Positions 31,835 through 50,002 of a stretch of 64,000 nt of DNA are shown piece by piece. This DNA is from Daucus carota subsp. sativus. Taxonomy: Eukaryota; Streptophyta; Magnoliopsida; Apiales; Apiaceae. Numbering within the stretch: the first letter of the stretch is position 1; every line of letters begins with the position of its first letter. Below the pieces are notes generated by a model. The model worked only from the letters and a program-made list of their open reading frames with translations, searched no databases and was not told the origin of the DNA. The stretch covers positions 30,989,454 to 31,053,453 of the forward strand of contig NC_030389.2 of assembly GCF_001625215.2 (NCBI RefSeq), written 5' to 3'. The position numbers and the translations under genes are program-made.

Positions 31835-32560
31835 TGAACAAAAAGCAATAAAAATCAAAACTTTATCACATAAATCATCAACAATTCATGCACAACTATA
31901 CTTATCTGAATAAGCTAGTTTACCCAGATGAATAGATCTGCAGATAAGCAACCCCATCTCCTTGTTTCCTCACTTGAATCCTTGAAATCCCATAAAGATT
32001 GAATCTTGAAATTCCGGCGGAGGTTTCTTGAAATTCCGTCAGCTTTCGCCGGAAAATTATTATTTTATGTAATGACAAGATGAAGGAAAAAAAGGGCAGT
32101 AAGGGGAAGGGAAATGAAGAAACAGGCAAGAAAGAGGGAGACAGAGATTTACTATATCTACAAAATGACCTTGAGATTAGAGATAGGGACCCCAACAAAT
32201 AACAATAAACCTCATTCGAATTCGATCTGATTATTTAAATTTATTAAATACTGATTAATTTAAAAATCACAAGTTTGTATTCGAAATAATAAAGTTATAA
32301 AATTTAGTTAAACAACATATAACTATCAAATTTATGTATAAATAATTAATTAATAAAAGAGGACCTTACATGTGACACTTATCCGTTTATAATTAGTATT
32401 ATCAGAAAATTCAAAATGAAACTTATACTATAACAATATTGATTATTATAAATATTAGTAGCATGACATTTTTAATGTGTATTTAAATTTAAAATTTAAT
32501 TAAAAAGTAATTTAAAATTGGAGATTATTATTATCCATTGAGGGAGAAAGTGCATGGTGC

Positions 32561-32930
32561 CACGTGGACATGAGTCACTGACTTTCTATCTGTCTCGATT
32601 TCTGCGATTTAATAATTAAAATTTTCTAGGTTTGTGCGTGTCGCCAAGTGGGGGGATGGACTAGTTTTGGTGAGACTACAATGAACAGTCCATTGACCCG
32701 GGGCACGTGTCACCAGCTAGAGGTGTGGAAATAAGGACACGTGTCGGTGGTACTTGGGGAAGTCTGGTAACTCACCACGTGGTGCCTTAACATATGGACA
32801 CACGTTTTTGTGTTGATGGTTTGTTCCAAAGGTTGTTGTCGTGGGGCCCACACCTAGGCTGTCATTATTGAATCATGTAATTTAAGGACAGGTAATGCTG
32901 GAGGATGTAATTAGTGATGGTGACACGTGG
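32561..32930. promoter_or_regulatory. Cluster of ACGT-core (ABRE/G-box) elements
   Basis: Six ACGT-core sites in 370 bp: cacgtgg at 32561, gcacgtgtc at 32703, gacacgtgtcgg at 32736, the palindrome ccacgtgg at 32775, acacacgttt near 32799, and gacacgtggg at 32922. They lie about 730-1100 bp upstream of the AFP start codon. bZIP factors of the ABF/ABI5 class bind these cores, and AFP genes are known to be ABA-inducible, so an ABA-response role is a reasonable inference. No gene lies on the other side until the tRNA at 38 kb. Confidence 0.65.
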
Positions 32931-33135
32931 GTGTGTGAATATTTTGGGATTTCCATATGCTATTTATTTTAATTAGTGGTATTATTAAAATATATGGGGA
33001 ATAATATATGTGTAAAGATGTGGGTTAACATATGATGATTTGGTAAAAAGTTCTAAAGTATTGTAAATAAGTTGTTAAAGTTTGCATACGTGGTTATATA
33101 TATCTTAACTTGAAACTAGTATTAAAAGAAAAAGA

Positions 33136-33736
33136 TATACTCGCTCCGTCCCACGAGTTATATACATATGGGATGAGAAAATTTTGTAATTTAATGAAGT
33201 AAAATAATAAAAATAGATAAAATGATGGGATCAACTAGTATTTAATGAATATAGATAGAGTAGTGTGATTAAAGTGATGGGACCAACTAATATTTAATGT
33301 ATAAATTAGGTGTAGTTAAAGTTTGGAAATCAGAGGTTCGGGGGAAATTTGAGGTGTTTTAGAGGTTTGGCCACTATAATCCACTAATATTAGTGTTTGA
33401 TAGTTGGCGGATTGAAATGGAGGTTTGGATCCACAAAACTATTTCTGAAAAACTACTTTAAAGAGTTTTTTGGGTTAGCGGTTTTGATTTGTGTTAAAAA
33501 AAAACTAATCAATCAGCTATTTACCAAACAATTTTACGAGAAACAACTAATTCAGTCGCTAATCAAAACATCTACTTTAATCACTTAGTCAAAACATCAA
33601 ATTCAATCCGCTAACAACTAACTACTAATCGTTAATTCTCAAACATGATCATTATAAAAGTTTACAACTTTTGAAATATATAGATGGAACGTCCTAAAAA
33701 AAATTGTATAAAAATGAATGGGACTGGGGAGTACCA
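33136..33736. mobile_element. Stowaway-like MITE split by a nested MITE
   Basis: The left part begins tactcgctccgtcccacgag and the right part ends gggactggggagta, as expected for mariner/Stowaway-type termini with TA. The middle (about 33316-33652) is occupied by copy 2 of the 2715-3048 MITE family. The two halves flank it at ttaaag and aaaagtttacaac, so the nesting order is Stowaway first, then the second MITE. Confidence 0.6.
33316..33652. mobile_element. MITE, copy 2 of the 2715-3048 family
   Basis: Collinear with 2715-3048 through tttggaaatcagaggtt, ttggcggattgaaatggagg, aatcaatcagctatttacca and ttaattctcaaacatgatc. More decayed at its ends than copy 1. Confidence 0.75.
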
Positions 33737-34044
33737 TTAAGTGATTTGTCAAACAGATGATTTGTGTAACAGTAGTATAAATTGAAGGTCTTGATTTCAA
33801 AATTAGATATGCTCACGAAAAGAATAGCTTTTGAAATAGTTTTTTGTTTTTTTTTTAAGTTTTGCTTTTTTATTTTTGAAAACAAATTGGAAAACAATCA
33901 TTTATATGGAAAACAATTTAAATTAACATTATTTATTAATAGTTATGCCATAAATAAATTGATATCTTGTTTTGTCGAATTTCATATTTTGACCTAGGTG
34001 ATTATATCATATCAGATACACTTTACATCACATTGTTAGGGTTA

Positions 34045-34439
34045 GAGCATCTCCAACGGCGTTGGCTATAATCGTTGGCTAAATTGGACCTGTAAGACAT
34101 TATGTAAAATTTGCTGAACCTGTAACACATTTTGCTTCAACGGTACTGGCTATATTGATTGGCTATAATTTAAAAATAGTATGTTATTAATATTTTAAAT
34201 TGTTAAAATAGAATATACCAGTTCAATATGGTAATAAATGATGTACAATCTTCCTACAGATTTTCTTACAGACCTGTAGAGGTTCGACAAATTTAGCCAT
34301 CCATAAGAGGTTGGCTAAATTTATAGACAACAGGTGAGCATGGTTGGAGCTGAGTTTTTTGAGCTGTTGGCTATATTTTTTTATTTTAAGTAAGCCAACT
34401 CATCTTTTAGCCAAAGGCTTTAGGTGGTTGGAGATGCTC
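34045..34439. mobile_element. 395-bp Tourist-like (PIF/Harbinger) MITE
   Basis: Left end GAGCATCTCCAACGGCGTTG and right end (inverse) GAGCATCTCCAACCACCTAA, flanked by TTA at 34042-34044 and 34440-34442. The 3-bp TTA duplication and GAGCATCTCCAA-type ends are characteristic of Tourist elements. Non-coding. Confidence 0.85.
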
Positions 34440-34469
34440 TTAAGCTTTATGTAAAGCATGAGAATACTA

Positions 34470-35045
34470 GAACATAGGATTACTAGTCATATTTTTTAAT
34501 TAATCATAAATAATATATTTGATTATCTAAATCTAAATTTATATAAAATTTATTGTTTATAAGCAATTTTAAACATAATTATTAATTAATCATTATTATC
34601 TTTCAAATTTAACAAGCACTAAATTTATTATTTTGCTTATGAGTTATATTTATAGAGCACCGTGTCTATGATTTCTCAAAGTAATTTTTTTATCTTTTGA
34701 TTACGGTGTCTATGTTGTAAAACAAAATCTGGAGATTGTCGAATGTTAGTGTTGTAAAAAGCAGGAATCAGACTTAACAGATGAAGTTGCGGAATAAGGA
34801 TTAATTAGAAATTAATTAGATTGATCAGGTATTAATCAAAATTTAATCATTTTGGCAAGCTATGAAAACAAGGATTAATCCGTGATTAATCGTGATTGAT
34901 CACCGACTTTTAGAATAGAGCCAGATGTTTACAAATATCGCACAATAAAAAAAATTAAAATTAAAATGATTAGATTATATTTTACTTAATTTTATCCTCT
35001 GATCGTTCAATGTATTTGTGTACTTCATGGAACCTGACCCCACAT
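34470..35045. mobile_element. Copy 2 of the GTTCTATGGAGTAC family with a nested insertion
   Basis: Collinear with 20950-21320 through aatcattattatctttcaa, tgattacggtgtctatgttg and atgattagattatattttac. The left terminus is missing and the right terminus decays to gtacttcatggaacctgac. About 170 bp at roughly 34750-34922, absent from copy 1, interrupts it; this insert has repeated attaat/gattaatc blocks and appears to be a further small element. Confidence 0.65.
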
Positions 35046-35459
35046 TATTAATTATTAATATATGAATAATTTAAAGTGTGTAAATATCAAATAATTATCA
35101 AATATTTATGATATTAATATATTCTCCGAAAATATTTTCTAATAACATAACTGAAATAACCATGCCAAATGAAAAGGAACGAATAATACGAAACGTAATT
35201 CGAATAAGTATACAAGTTCTCGTATTATCCGTACCAACCACTTTTTATGATTTTCTTTTTGGTGTGTCTCATCCAATTTTCTACATTTTAAATTTTATCA
35301 AATCAAAATAATCAATGAATCCCATCAATTTCTCATTTTTTTTTTTCTCTTTTCACATTCATTTTACTCCGCTATCTTCCTTTTAATAATAATAAACAAT
35401 GAGTCACGTCACTTCACCCACTTTTCTTTCACTTCACCCACTTTTCTTTCTCAATTCTA

Positions 35460-35718
35460 CTCCCTCCGTCTCTTATTACTTTTCCTGTTTCTCTTCAGCA
35501 AGTTTGCCAATACACACTTTTGATCCTTAATATCGTTAATTTCGTATTGGTATTAAATATAAAAACTTCATTGTATTAAAGTACTCGTGAATACGAATCC
35601 AACAAGATCACTCACGACAATATTTAGTCTTATAGATTAGACATAAATTAGTAATTTGTCTAATGTTATGAACAGTCCCGACATATGAAACGAGAAAAGA
35701 ATAAAGAAACGGAGGGAG
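35460..35718. mobile_element. Stowaway-like MITE with TA duplication
   Basis: Ends CTCCCTCCGTC and the inverse AACGGAGGGAG, flanked by TA at 35458-35459 and 35719-35720. 259 bp, non-coding. A 20-bp tandem duplication (cacttcacccacttttcttt) lies just upstream at about 35410-35450. Confidence 0.8.
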
Positions 35719-36313
35719 TACTATTTTATACATATCTCTTAACTTTCGTGCTCAAATTATTTGTAAACAAATGGTTGAGATGGAGAGAATATTCTCTTTT
35801 ATTTCAATCTATACCTCTTTCTAATCAATTTTGAATTATTTTATCAGTTTTTCTAGTGTGTACTCATTGGTACATGCTAAGCGCGAAATTATATAAATTT
35901 GATTCATTTTTATTGGTTCTTATATCTTAATAATGATGAACTCCTGCATATATAACCACCACACCAATTAAAATCTCCCAAACATATGCGATTAGCATGT
36001 GCTCATGGACACTAGACAAACTCTTATTTTTTTTTTTTTGAGGAGACAAACTCTTGTTTTATAATACACAGAATTATATAATCCATTCTTCCCTATCATT
36101 ATTATAATTTTTTAATGGAATTGACATCTGAGACGCACTAATATTTATATAAATTATAATTTCATACTTAATTTTTAAATTTATATATATGATATTAAAT
36201 CAGAAAAAGATTAAAATTATATTTTATAATTTTTTTTATACATATACCCTATCTGTTCCAAGATAAACAAGGGACAAAGAGTATATTTTAAGACAAAATA
36301 CAAGTGATCTTTA

Positions 36314-36708
36314 GAGCAAGTCCAATAGGTTACCTATCTCATTACTTATTAATAATATAAAATAATGAATCCCAGCGAGTCTTAGTGATTTAGGTAATCT
36401 GCTTTTAGTGTCAACTCCAATAGCAATCCTTATATTTGTTCTCTTAAGATTATTTTAATAATAAATTTGGGAGAGAGAATGAGAAAGGGAGGGAAAAGAC
36501 AAAGAAAGAAGGAGAGAGATGATTTTTTTATTCATAAATAATATATAGGTAATGGCTAGGGGTTACTTAAAAATAGGTAATGGCTAACATATTGGAGCAT
36601 GTGCTAGTGATTTAGGAGCTCACTAGGAGAGCGTTGGAGTGGGTTTTTTTGGTTCATTACCTAAATGTAAGTTTAGAAACTCATATAAATAACCTATTGG
36701 ACTTGCTC
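36314..36708. mobile_element. 395-bp Tourist-like (PIF/Harbinger) MITE
   Basis: Left end GAGCAAGTCCAATAGGTTAC and right end (inverse) GAGCAAGTCCAATAGGTTAT, flanked by TTA at 36311-36313 and 36709-36711. Same length as the 34045 element but with different terminal sequence. Non-coding. Confidence 0.85.
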
Positions 36709-36711
36709 TTA

Positions 36712-37016
36712 CTCCTTCCGGTCCCCTCAATTGTTTACATTGGAGGGGGACACGGAGACCAAGATAATATATGAAAAATGAGTAAAGTTAGATGAGAAGT
36801 GGGTAAAGTGGTGGGACCTACCAATATTTAATAATAGATTTGAGATAGTGGAAGAAAATAGTGGGTGTAATAATAGTTTTTATTGTTAAATATGAGATAG
36901 TAGGGGAAGATAGTGGGTGTAATGATGCGAAAAACTTACTATTTATAATAACATAAAGAAATGAGAGAGACATCTCAAAATAGTAAGCGTAAAGAAATGA
37001 GAGGGACAAAAGACTT
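36712..37016. mobile_element. Decayed Stowaway-like MITE fragment
   Basis: Begins ctccttccggtcccctcaat, a typical mariner/Stowaway start, and contains internal repeats of agatagtgg-type and gaaatgagaggga-type blocks. The right end merges with the next element at 37018. Confidence 0.5.
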
Positions 37017-37017
37017 A

Positions 37018-37281
37018 CTCCCTCCGTCCCCTTTTACTTGTCCCTTTTGAAAAAATAACGCATCTTAAGAAAATGTTAGGTGGATATCTTGTTTTCATAC
37101 TTATCCCTAATAAATGTAATGAATTAGATAGAGTTGTGTATATATATATATGCTAGTCAAACATTGGAAGTTGTTACATTTTGAAAAAACATACAAAAAG
37201 TTGCTTTGAAAAGAGAAGTGGACAAGTAATTTGGGACAAATTTTTTTTTCAAAAGGGACATGTAAAAAGGGACGGAGGGAG
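37018..37281. mobile_element. Stowaway-like MITE with TA duplication
   Basis: Left end CTCCCTCCGTCCCCTTTTAC and right end (inverse) CTCCCTCCGTCCCTTTTTAC, flanked by TA. 264 bp. Secondary matching blocks cttgtcccttttgaaaa and tttcaaaagggacatg extend the inverted repeat. Confidence 0.85.
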
Positions 37282-37611
37282 TATATTTTAAGCCTGAAAG
37301 TTGAGTAAGAATAATCTCGATCCACAACACGTGGATGAAGCATAGACAAAGTGGAACGTGAGATGGGATAAAAAATTAAAATAGTACCAGCAAAGAGTAA
37401 ACAATAATTGTGTCGAGCCACTTGTGCTCTGCACTAACGTGTTGTTTCACGTTTCGCCTATTAACAAAACGTACCAATGTACCGTGTCAAAGTACATGGC
37501 TCTTTGTGGCCCTCACTGCTGCACCAAATTTAGTTTCGCATTATTTATTTATTCTATTTTTTATAAATTATAAAATGATGATAGAGTCCATTTTATGGAA
37601 AGATTATGTTG

Positions 37612-37872
37612 TTACTCACTCTGTCTTCGTTTACATGTCTATTTTGACATTTGACCAGTTAAATTGAATTTATTTTGACTGAAATTTATATGTATTATAA
37701 AATTGAAAAATAAAAAAAAATTATATCATTAAAAAGTATATTTTGTCTATTTTAATATGCAACTTTCAGATTTTAAAAATAATGAATTGATAATTTGTAG
37801 TGTATATTCAAAAATGGGTCATTTGACTTCTCGAAAAACAAAATGAACATGTAAAAGGGGACGAGGGTGTAT
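37612..37872. mobile_element. Decayed Stowaway-like MITE
   Basis: Left end actcactctgtcttcgttta and right end (inverse) acaccctcgtccccttttac, with inner arms catgtctattttg and caaaatgaacatg. More diverged than the element at 37018. Confidence 0.6.
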
Positions 37873-38026
37873 AAATTTTTGACCTTCGAATGAAGATGGC
37901 TATTTTTTTTTTTTAAATGTTGTTCGAAAGTAAAAATAAAAATTTCAAAAAAACGAATTAAAGAAAGGGACAAGGCCCTCGCAGGATTCGCATCATCGAG
38001 AACGAGGATTACACAAACTAAGCCGC

Positions 38027-38030
38027 AAAA
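38027..38030 (-). terminator. Pol III terminator of tRNA-Thr
   Basis: A run of four T residues on the minus strand starts two bases after the tRNA 3' end, as expected for RNA polymerase III termination. Confidence 0.7.
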
Positions 38031-38032
38031 CA

Positions 38033-38103
38033 GCCTCCGGCGAGGATCGAACTCGCGACCTTTCGCTTACGAAGCGAACGCAATACCACTATGCTACAGA
38101 GGC
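38033..38103 (-). tRNA. trnT-CGU: tRNA-Thr (anticodon CGT)
   Basis: The minus-strand sequence folds into a cloverleaf. Acceptor GCCTCTG pairs with CGGAGGC (one G-U). The anticodon arm is TTCGC-TTCGTAA-GCGAA, placing CGT in the loop. The T arm is GCGAG-TTCGATC-CTCGC. CCA is not encoded, as usual for nuclear tRNAs, and there is no intron. The internal B box GTTCGATCC is intact. It starts about 145 bp upstream of, and points away from, the CDC48B start codon, so the two promoters are back to back. Confidence 0.93.
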
Positions 38104-38248
38104 AGATGATGACAATTTCACCTTTTTTTACAACATAAATTTAAAACATTTATATGCATTACAAAAAAACAAACCCTAAAACCCTAAACCTTCTTCTCCA
38201 ATCTATGTTATTTTCTGATTAGGGTTTGAAACATCAAACGACGTCGTA

Positions 38249-44469
<6,221 letters not shown>

Positions 44470-45303
44470 AGATGCTGGAGAGAGACGGGAGGAATGAATG
44501 GCCATACCAGCTTTCCATTTTGTCCGATTCCTACAAACCGCGGTTGATGTTTTCGGAAATGCTGTGATGATATTTAAGTGCCAATATGATGCAGGTGCTA
44601 TAAAGAAATGCCATTTGAGGTATTTAACCATCCACACCAACACAAGAGCAGCAGTTTGCTAAGCATGCAAAACCTTTCTGACAACTTGGAACTACTGTAT
44701 ACTGAGATTTACTTGGAAAGAAACTGGTTTAAATTTTGTTTCAGCCCATTTTTTATCAAGGCCCAACGGGCCTGATAGTGTAGCCACATTATTATCATCT
44801 TTCATCTCCCAATATATATATTCTTAGCTTATTTGGGAGTGCAAAAACAATTCAAATTTATTTAATTTATTACTGTTTATTTTATACATCTATGTACTTT
44901 TTGTTAGAAATAAATACTTATTTTTGAAAAAAAAGTATATTTTTAACTTTTTAAAAATATATTCTTATTTCTGAAAAATAAGATAAATCAGAGTGGACAC
45001 GGGTCCTGAGGAATGGGAACAAAAGATGGAAAAAGAGTCAAGATGTACAATTTTGATGTGTTGGTAATAATAAATCAAGAAGTGAGTGTGACAGTGATAG
45101 ATATGGTAGATGAGCTAATGCTTGGCCCTAAAAGGACTAATAATTTCATGGACCCATTGGCCAGTATTGCTCCATAATCATGTCATCACCTTGATTATGA
45201 CCTTAAGCAAGCATGATTACTACTGATCTTGATGGGAGTGTCACACTACTGATTTCAGTGTTTCGCAAATAATAAACACATAAAATACGCTTGTCAAGAT
45301 TAT
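44470..45303. other. 3' flank of CDC48B and spacer
   Basis: Presumed 3' UTR to about 44.75 kb, then AT-rich spacer. No further feature is supported. Confidence 0.4.
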
Positions 45304-45715
45304 AGGACTGTAATTCGAGTCGAGTCGGGCGAGTTTCGAGCCGAGCCTAATTCGAGTCGAGTCGGGCGAGTTTCGAGCCGAGCCGGCTCGGTTAACTAAT
45401 CGAGCCTAAATCTTTGCCCGAACTCGACTCGGTTAATTTCACGAGTCGAGTCGAGCCAGCTCGTTTAGCTAAACGAGCCGGTTTTAACGAGTCGAGCGAG
45501 CCAGCTCGTATAATTTTACACTTAATCGAGCCCAAACATCTATCCGAACTCGGCTCGTTTAATTTCACGAGTCGAGTCGAGCCAGCTCGTTTAATTAAAC
45601 GAGCCGAAACCTTTGCCCGAACTCAGCTCGTTTAACGAGTGGAGTCGAGCCGAGCCCATTTAAACGAGTTCGAGCCCGGGGAGCTCGCGAGCCGCCCGAC
45701 TTGAATTACAGCTCT
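45304..45715. mobile_element. Inverted-repeat element with CGAGTCGAGCCGAGC arrays
   Basis: The left end aggactgtaattcgagtcga is mirrored by the right end tcgagctcgcgagccgcccg, finishing gacttgaattacagctct. In between are many copies of cgagtcgag, gagccgagc and gctcgttta. It resembles hAT-like non-autonomous elements with subterminal repeats. No clear 8-bp TSD was found. Confidence 0.65.
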
Positions 45716-46743
45716 AGTCGAGAACCCGAACTCTGTTCTCGTACTTGATATTATGGTGGGTGCTGCTTTCTCATGATATAGATGGCCAAAGATTCCTCTA
45801 GCCCTTCTGGGATGATGTAAGTTGTACAAACTGAAGAAATGATGGGTGATTTGAACTCTTCAATGCTACCAAAAATGATGACATAAAGTTGGTCTTTAGT
45901 ATAAATTTGAGTTGAGTTTACAACTCTAATAAGCATGTAAAATGAATAGCATAATTTATTTGCTTCAAATGACAAGCCATTTCACTGTGTCAATTATAGC
46001 ATTGAGTGGGCAGTACAATAACTATAAAACCTATCATTCCTTCACACCTAATCTCCTCATTAAGTAGCTAAAACAATTTATAATGCATCAAATCACATAC
46101 TAAATCACCCCTTATTCAAGCATCTGTCTCTTCCAATAGTCATTGGTCACTATTATTAAATTTAGTACTATCCTATACTCTAAAGTCTATAGTATAGTCT
46201 ACATGCAATGATCAGTTTGGTGGGTCATGAACATTATCTAATACTTCAACTTAATTTATCAACCAGAGTTGTTAATGATGTATGAGTAATACTAAATGTA
46301 CGAGACTGCAATCCCGACTGAACTAAGTTGATCTGTATTTAAAATTGAGTTAATTTCGAGTATTGAAAAGAATTAAATATATCTTTTTTTTATGTATCGA
46401 AATAGTAAAACTGAGTTGTAAAATTGACTTAATTCCGAGTATGAAAAATTTTAAAAGCATATATTTTTTAGGCATTTAGAATTCAGTTATGAAGGTATTG
46501 ATGGAAGAAAAAATTACAAAAAAGCAGATATGATCTTCATGCCGGATCTTCTGAATTATAACAAGATAAATCAATTAGAGAAAAACATGCAATGTGATAT
46601 ATCATTGTAATTTATGACACATTAAATAAGTTTGATAATTTTATCTAGTTCCAGATAAGCATTGCAACTGTGAGAGAGAGAGAGTGAGTATGTGAGAGTG
46701 TGTGTGTGAGTTGTGAGTGTGTGTGCTTTGTCACGATCAGTGG

Positions 46744-46755
46744 TTCCACGTGGAA
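46744..46755. promoter_or_regulatory. 12-bp palindromic G-box upstream of PGL
   Basis: ttccacgtggaa is a perfect palindrome centred on CACGTG, about 820 bp upstream of the PGL start codon and about 190 bp upstream of a CT-rich patch (46929-46948) that may mark the core promoter. bZIP/bHLH binding is inferred. Confidence 0.5.
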
Positions 46756-47346
46756 GCCCACAAGATTAAATTTTCTGTTTCAGATAATCTATGTCTAATG
46801 TGTGTGTTTGTATATCTGTATGTATGTTTTCTTGTTTTTATCTATCTATATATCTTCAAAAATAGAATTTGTTCATACCCATCTTTCTAACTTGGTCAAT
46901 TTCTGCCTTTTCTCTAGTGCTTTGTAAGTCCCTCTCTCTCTCTCTCACACACACACACACAATTTGCTACTTCAAGAATGTGTAGTTTAAATTTATGCAT
47001 TTGTGTTTTGGACTTGTGAGATGTTTACTGTAACAGGGTTTTAGTTTTTGTTAATGATCTGGGTTTTGTATGTTGAGTATGATATATTTTGCTTGATGCA
47101 TGTGGGTATTTTTTATAATTTTAGTGATCTCTTTAGTTGAATTGTCTTTTTTTTTTCTTGATTTAATTCTGCTTAGTAGTAGTTTATATACTGTCATCTC
47201 ATATGGTTCTGTGTAGATGATGCTGGATTTGAATGTTTCTATTATTTTGATATTCAGATTGTCACCGAAGAGTTTTTTCCGAAACAAATTTGCTCACTAT
47301 ATAGTCCTTTAGGCCTCGATTCCCTGCTGACAGTGAATTAGTACTC

Positions 47347-47495
47347 GCAATCTCTTTTCAGTATGTTGATGCAATGGGAATCTTGAATTTCATATCTTGC
47401 ATTGTCACTGCTGTGTTGTTGATGTATGCACTTATAGTCATTTTTCAGCATGTTGAGGCAATGGGAATCTTGAATTTCATATCTTGCATTGTTAC
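47347..47495. repeat. Direct duplication in the PGL leader
   Basis: Two copies of a roughly 55-bp block (gcaatgggaatcttgaattt, then catatcttgcattgt) at about 47355-47413 and 47442-47495, each preceded by a ttttcag-type acceptor. Confidence 0.8.
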
Positions 47496-47576
47496 TTGAG
47501 CTAAACTCGACACTGTTGCTGTGTTGATGTTTGTATGTACAAAGCTGTTACTTATCAGCGTTGCCGTAGAGACAGA

Positions 47577-50002
47577 ATGGCTCTTTCTGGAGCTTGCAGA
47601 GATGGAATGGAGGTGAGGATCCAGGAAAGTGTAGAAGAGTTAAGCACTGATTTGGCAGATTATATATCAGATTTATCGGAGGCAACTATCAAAGAACGAG
47701 GTGCTTTTTGTATCGCTATATCTGGCGGTTCTCTTGTAAGCTTGATGAGGTATATACAATACCGTTTCGTGTCTATATCTTTTGTTCATTATTGGTTGTT
47801 TGAAGGGTGTGTATATATTGGCCGAAAGCAGGACACTGATTTCAGCACCTTATATTAAGACCATTGATTGGGCCAAATGGCATATATTCTGGGCTGACGA
47901 ACGTGTGGTGGCTAAAAATCACGTGGATAGTAACTACAGGCTAGCAAAGGATATTTTCTTGTCCAAGGTATCTACAGATGCTCCATACTTCCAAATTATC
48001 TGACTTGTTGATGTTAGATTTTGTACTGATTAACTAGGTACATGAGATTTTTAACCATACTAGTCAGTCTTTAATGTGTTCAATAAATTCTTTCTTGACC
48101 CCAATCATAAAATTCAACTTCACAAGTTCTACGTATGCACGTGATGTCATCCCAATTCGTAATTATCTATGTCATAAAGCTGTAGAAGTCTTGTAAACCT
48201 GTAATCTTCCTAACAGTAGTTTATCATGGAATTAAAAAGTTCCTGTGTATCTTCTGGTAATTTTTTTATAATTAATATGGGTGGTGATTCTACTGTTTTT
48301 ATTGCTTATTTGTTCGTGCCACGTACATGGACCATAGCATCAATAAGATTTCCCTACTGTATTTGGTACATTATGTTTGATCGTTGTGTTATAGTCAGCG
48401 ACTTCATTGTGATTACATCTTCCTAATATTACTAGAAGACCGGCAGCCCAGATTCTTGTGTGATTGTCAAGTACTCAAGTCTGTGCTTGCTACTCGCTAT
48501 GTCACAAGTTCAGACCCTGAGAACAATCTATGAAAAAAGGGTAACACTGCCCATTGTGGGACCCTCCTGAGTTCTGAGGTCCCAGATCCTCCTGTTGCGG
48601 GAGTCTGGGAAGGACCTTTTCAATTTCTTGATCCCTATATTGATTATCTGTATCTTCTCGAGGCCTCCCTATGTTGTCCCAGATGAAGAAGTGGCCAGTA
48701 GTATGTTTACTGGGCTAAATAGGACAGGATGAAAGAGTCATCTACAAAGAAAAGCTGACTAACCAGATTGGCCTTGGCCACATTATAATTGATGCCGAGG
48801 CCTTTCCAAAAAAAAAATCGTGCAATATTATGGAAAAGATATCTTAATTAAATGCTGCTGGTGGCTTAGGAAAAAATATTAACTGCTGCTACTGGCTTCC
48901 TTTTCCACTCCGTCTTTTTCAAAGTGTTCTCTGGTATAACATTTCATGTTCCAAGCTTGGTTTGAATACTTTGATTTTGGTCTCTGTGCTGTTAGTTACA
49001 TTGTCTTTGATTTGGAGATAAGCTGCCTGCCTCAAAACTAGTGGGCAGCAGCTTTCATGCTATTCAGGTTGATGTAGTTCTCCCAGACCCTGTAGGTAAA
49101 ATGACAATCGAAATTCACCTAGAATTGAACGCTAAAAAGGACAGTGACCCTGCACTCGGTGGGGATCCTATACATGTTCTTCACAGGCTTCCCTGTCAGT
49201 CCAACCATCATAACCTGCTATGTGTGTGTAACATCTTTCCTTCCTAGGAAACTTAGCCTCGATGTTCCTGGTGTTTAAGACGTCATAAACCTCATTGATA
49301 GGCAGACAGATTTTACTTGTGCCTTTATACCATATGACCATGTACTATAAGTTTGTTTATTGTTTTTAGTTTTGTAATTTATTGCCCCAGCTACTCTTAT
49401 ATGTGATTTATTTTAATATACTAATTACAATAATTTCAAATTTTATCATCCAAAACTAGAAAACAGCTGCTTAAAATTTCTGACGGTAACATATGTTATG
49501 GTATCAGATTCCTCTTGTTCCAAGTCATTTGCATTCGATCAATGACTCACTAACTGCAGAGAAAGCTGCTAATGAGTATGAGTTCGTCATCAGACAGCTA
49601 GTAAGGACCCGCGTGGTTGGAGTGTCTGAAATCAGTGACTGCCCCAGGTTTGACTTGATCCTTCTTGGAATGGGCTACGATGGTCATGTTGCGTCCCTAT
49701 TCCCAAACCACTCTGTTCTTAATGAGAAAGATGACTGGGTAACTTATATAATCGACTCACCCAAACCCCCACCTGAGAGAATCACATTTACGCTGCCTGT
49801 CATCAAGTCGGCCGCCAATGTAGCTGTGGTTGTGACAGGGAGCAACAAAGCAGATATTGTCCATATGGCAATTGATGATGTTGGACTTGAATGCCCGTCA
49901 GTGCCTGCAAAGATGATTCAGCCAATCAATGGGAAGTTGATATGGTTTTTGGATAAGTCAGCAGCTTCAAAGCTTGGCGGTGCTTCCCAAACTTCAGCGT
50001 AG
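47577..50002 (+). CDS. PGL1: 6-phosphogluconolactonase, cytosolic type
   Basis: Exons 47577-47749, 47832-47967 and 49508-50002 join in frame to 267 residues, the size I recall for cytosolic PGL1. The enzyme hydrolyses 6-phosphogluconolactone to 6-phosphogluconate in the oxidative pentose phosphate pathway. Family signatures are complete: [10 protein letters not shown] near residue 45-54 (phosphate-binding loop), IFWADERVV, and the catalytic-region [19 protein letters not shown], followed by [13 protein letters not shown] and [15 protein letters not shown]. The ATG at 47577 is preferred over the upstream in-frame ATG at 47535 because the latter adds residues not typical of the family and lies near the leader acceptor ttatcag. 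There is no plastid transit peptide. Intron 2 is long (1.54 kb). Parts of the gene recur as debris at 50458-50607 and 52327-52372. Confidence 0.92.
47968..49507. other. PGL intron 2, no feature recognised
   Basis: 1.54-kb intron. The part at about 48430-49260 is less AT-rich than its surroundings and may be an inserted fragment, but no open frame, TIR or TSD supports that. Confidence 0.4.

Noticed and set aside
49041-49247. Plus-strand open frame in PGL intron 2
   Set aside because: No family similarity recognised, and PGL exons join in phase without it.
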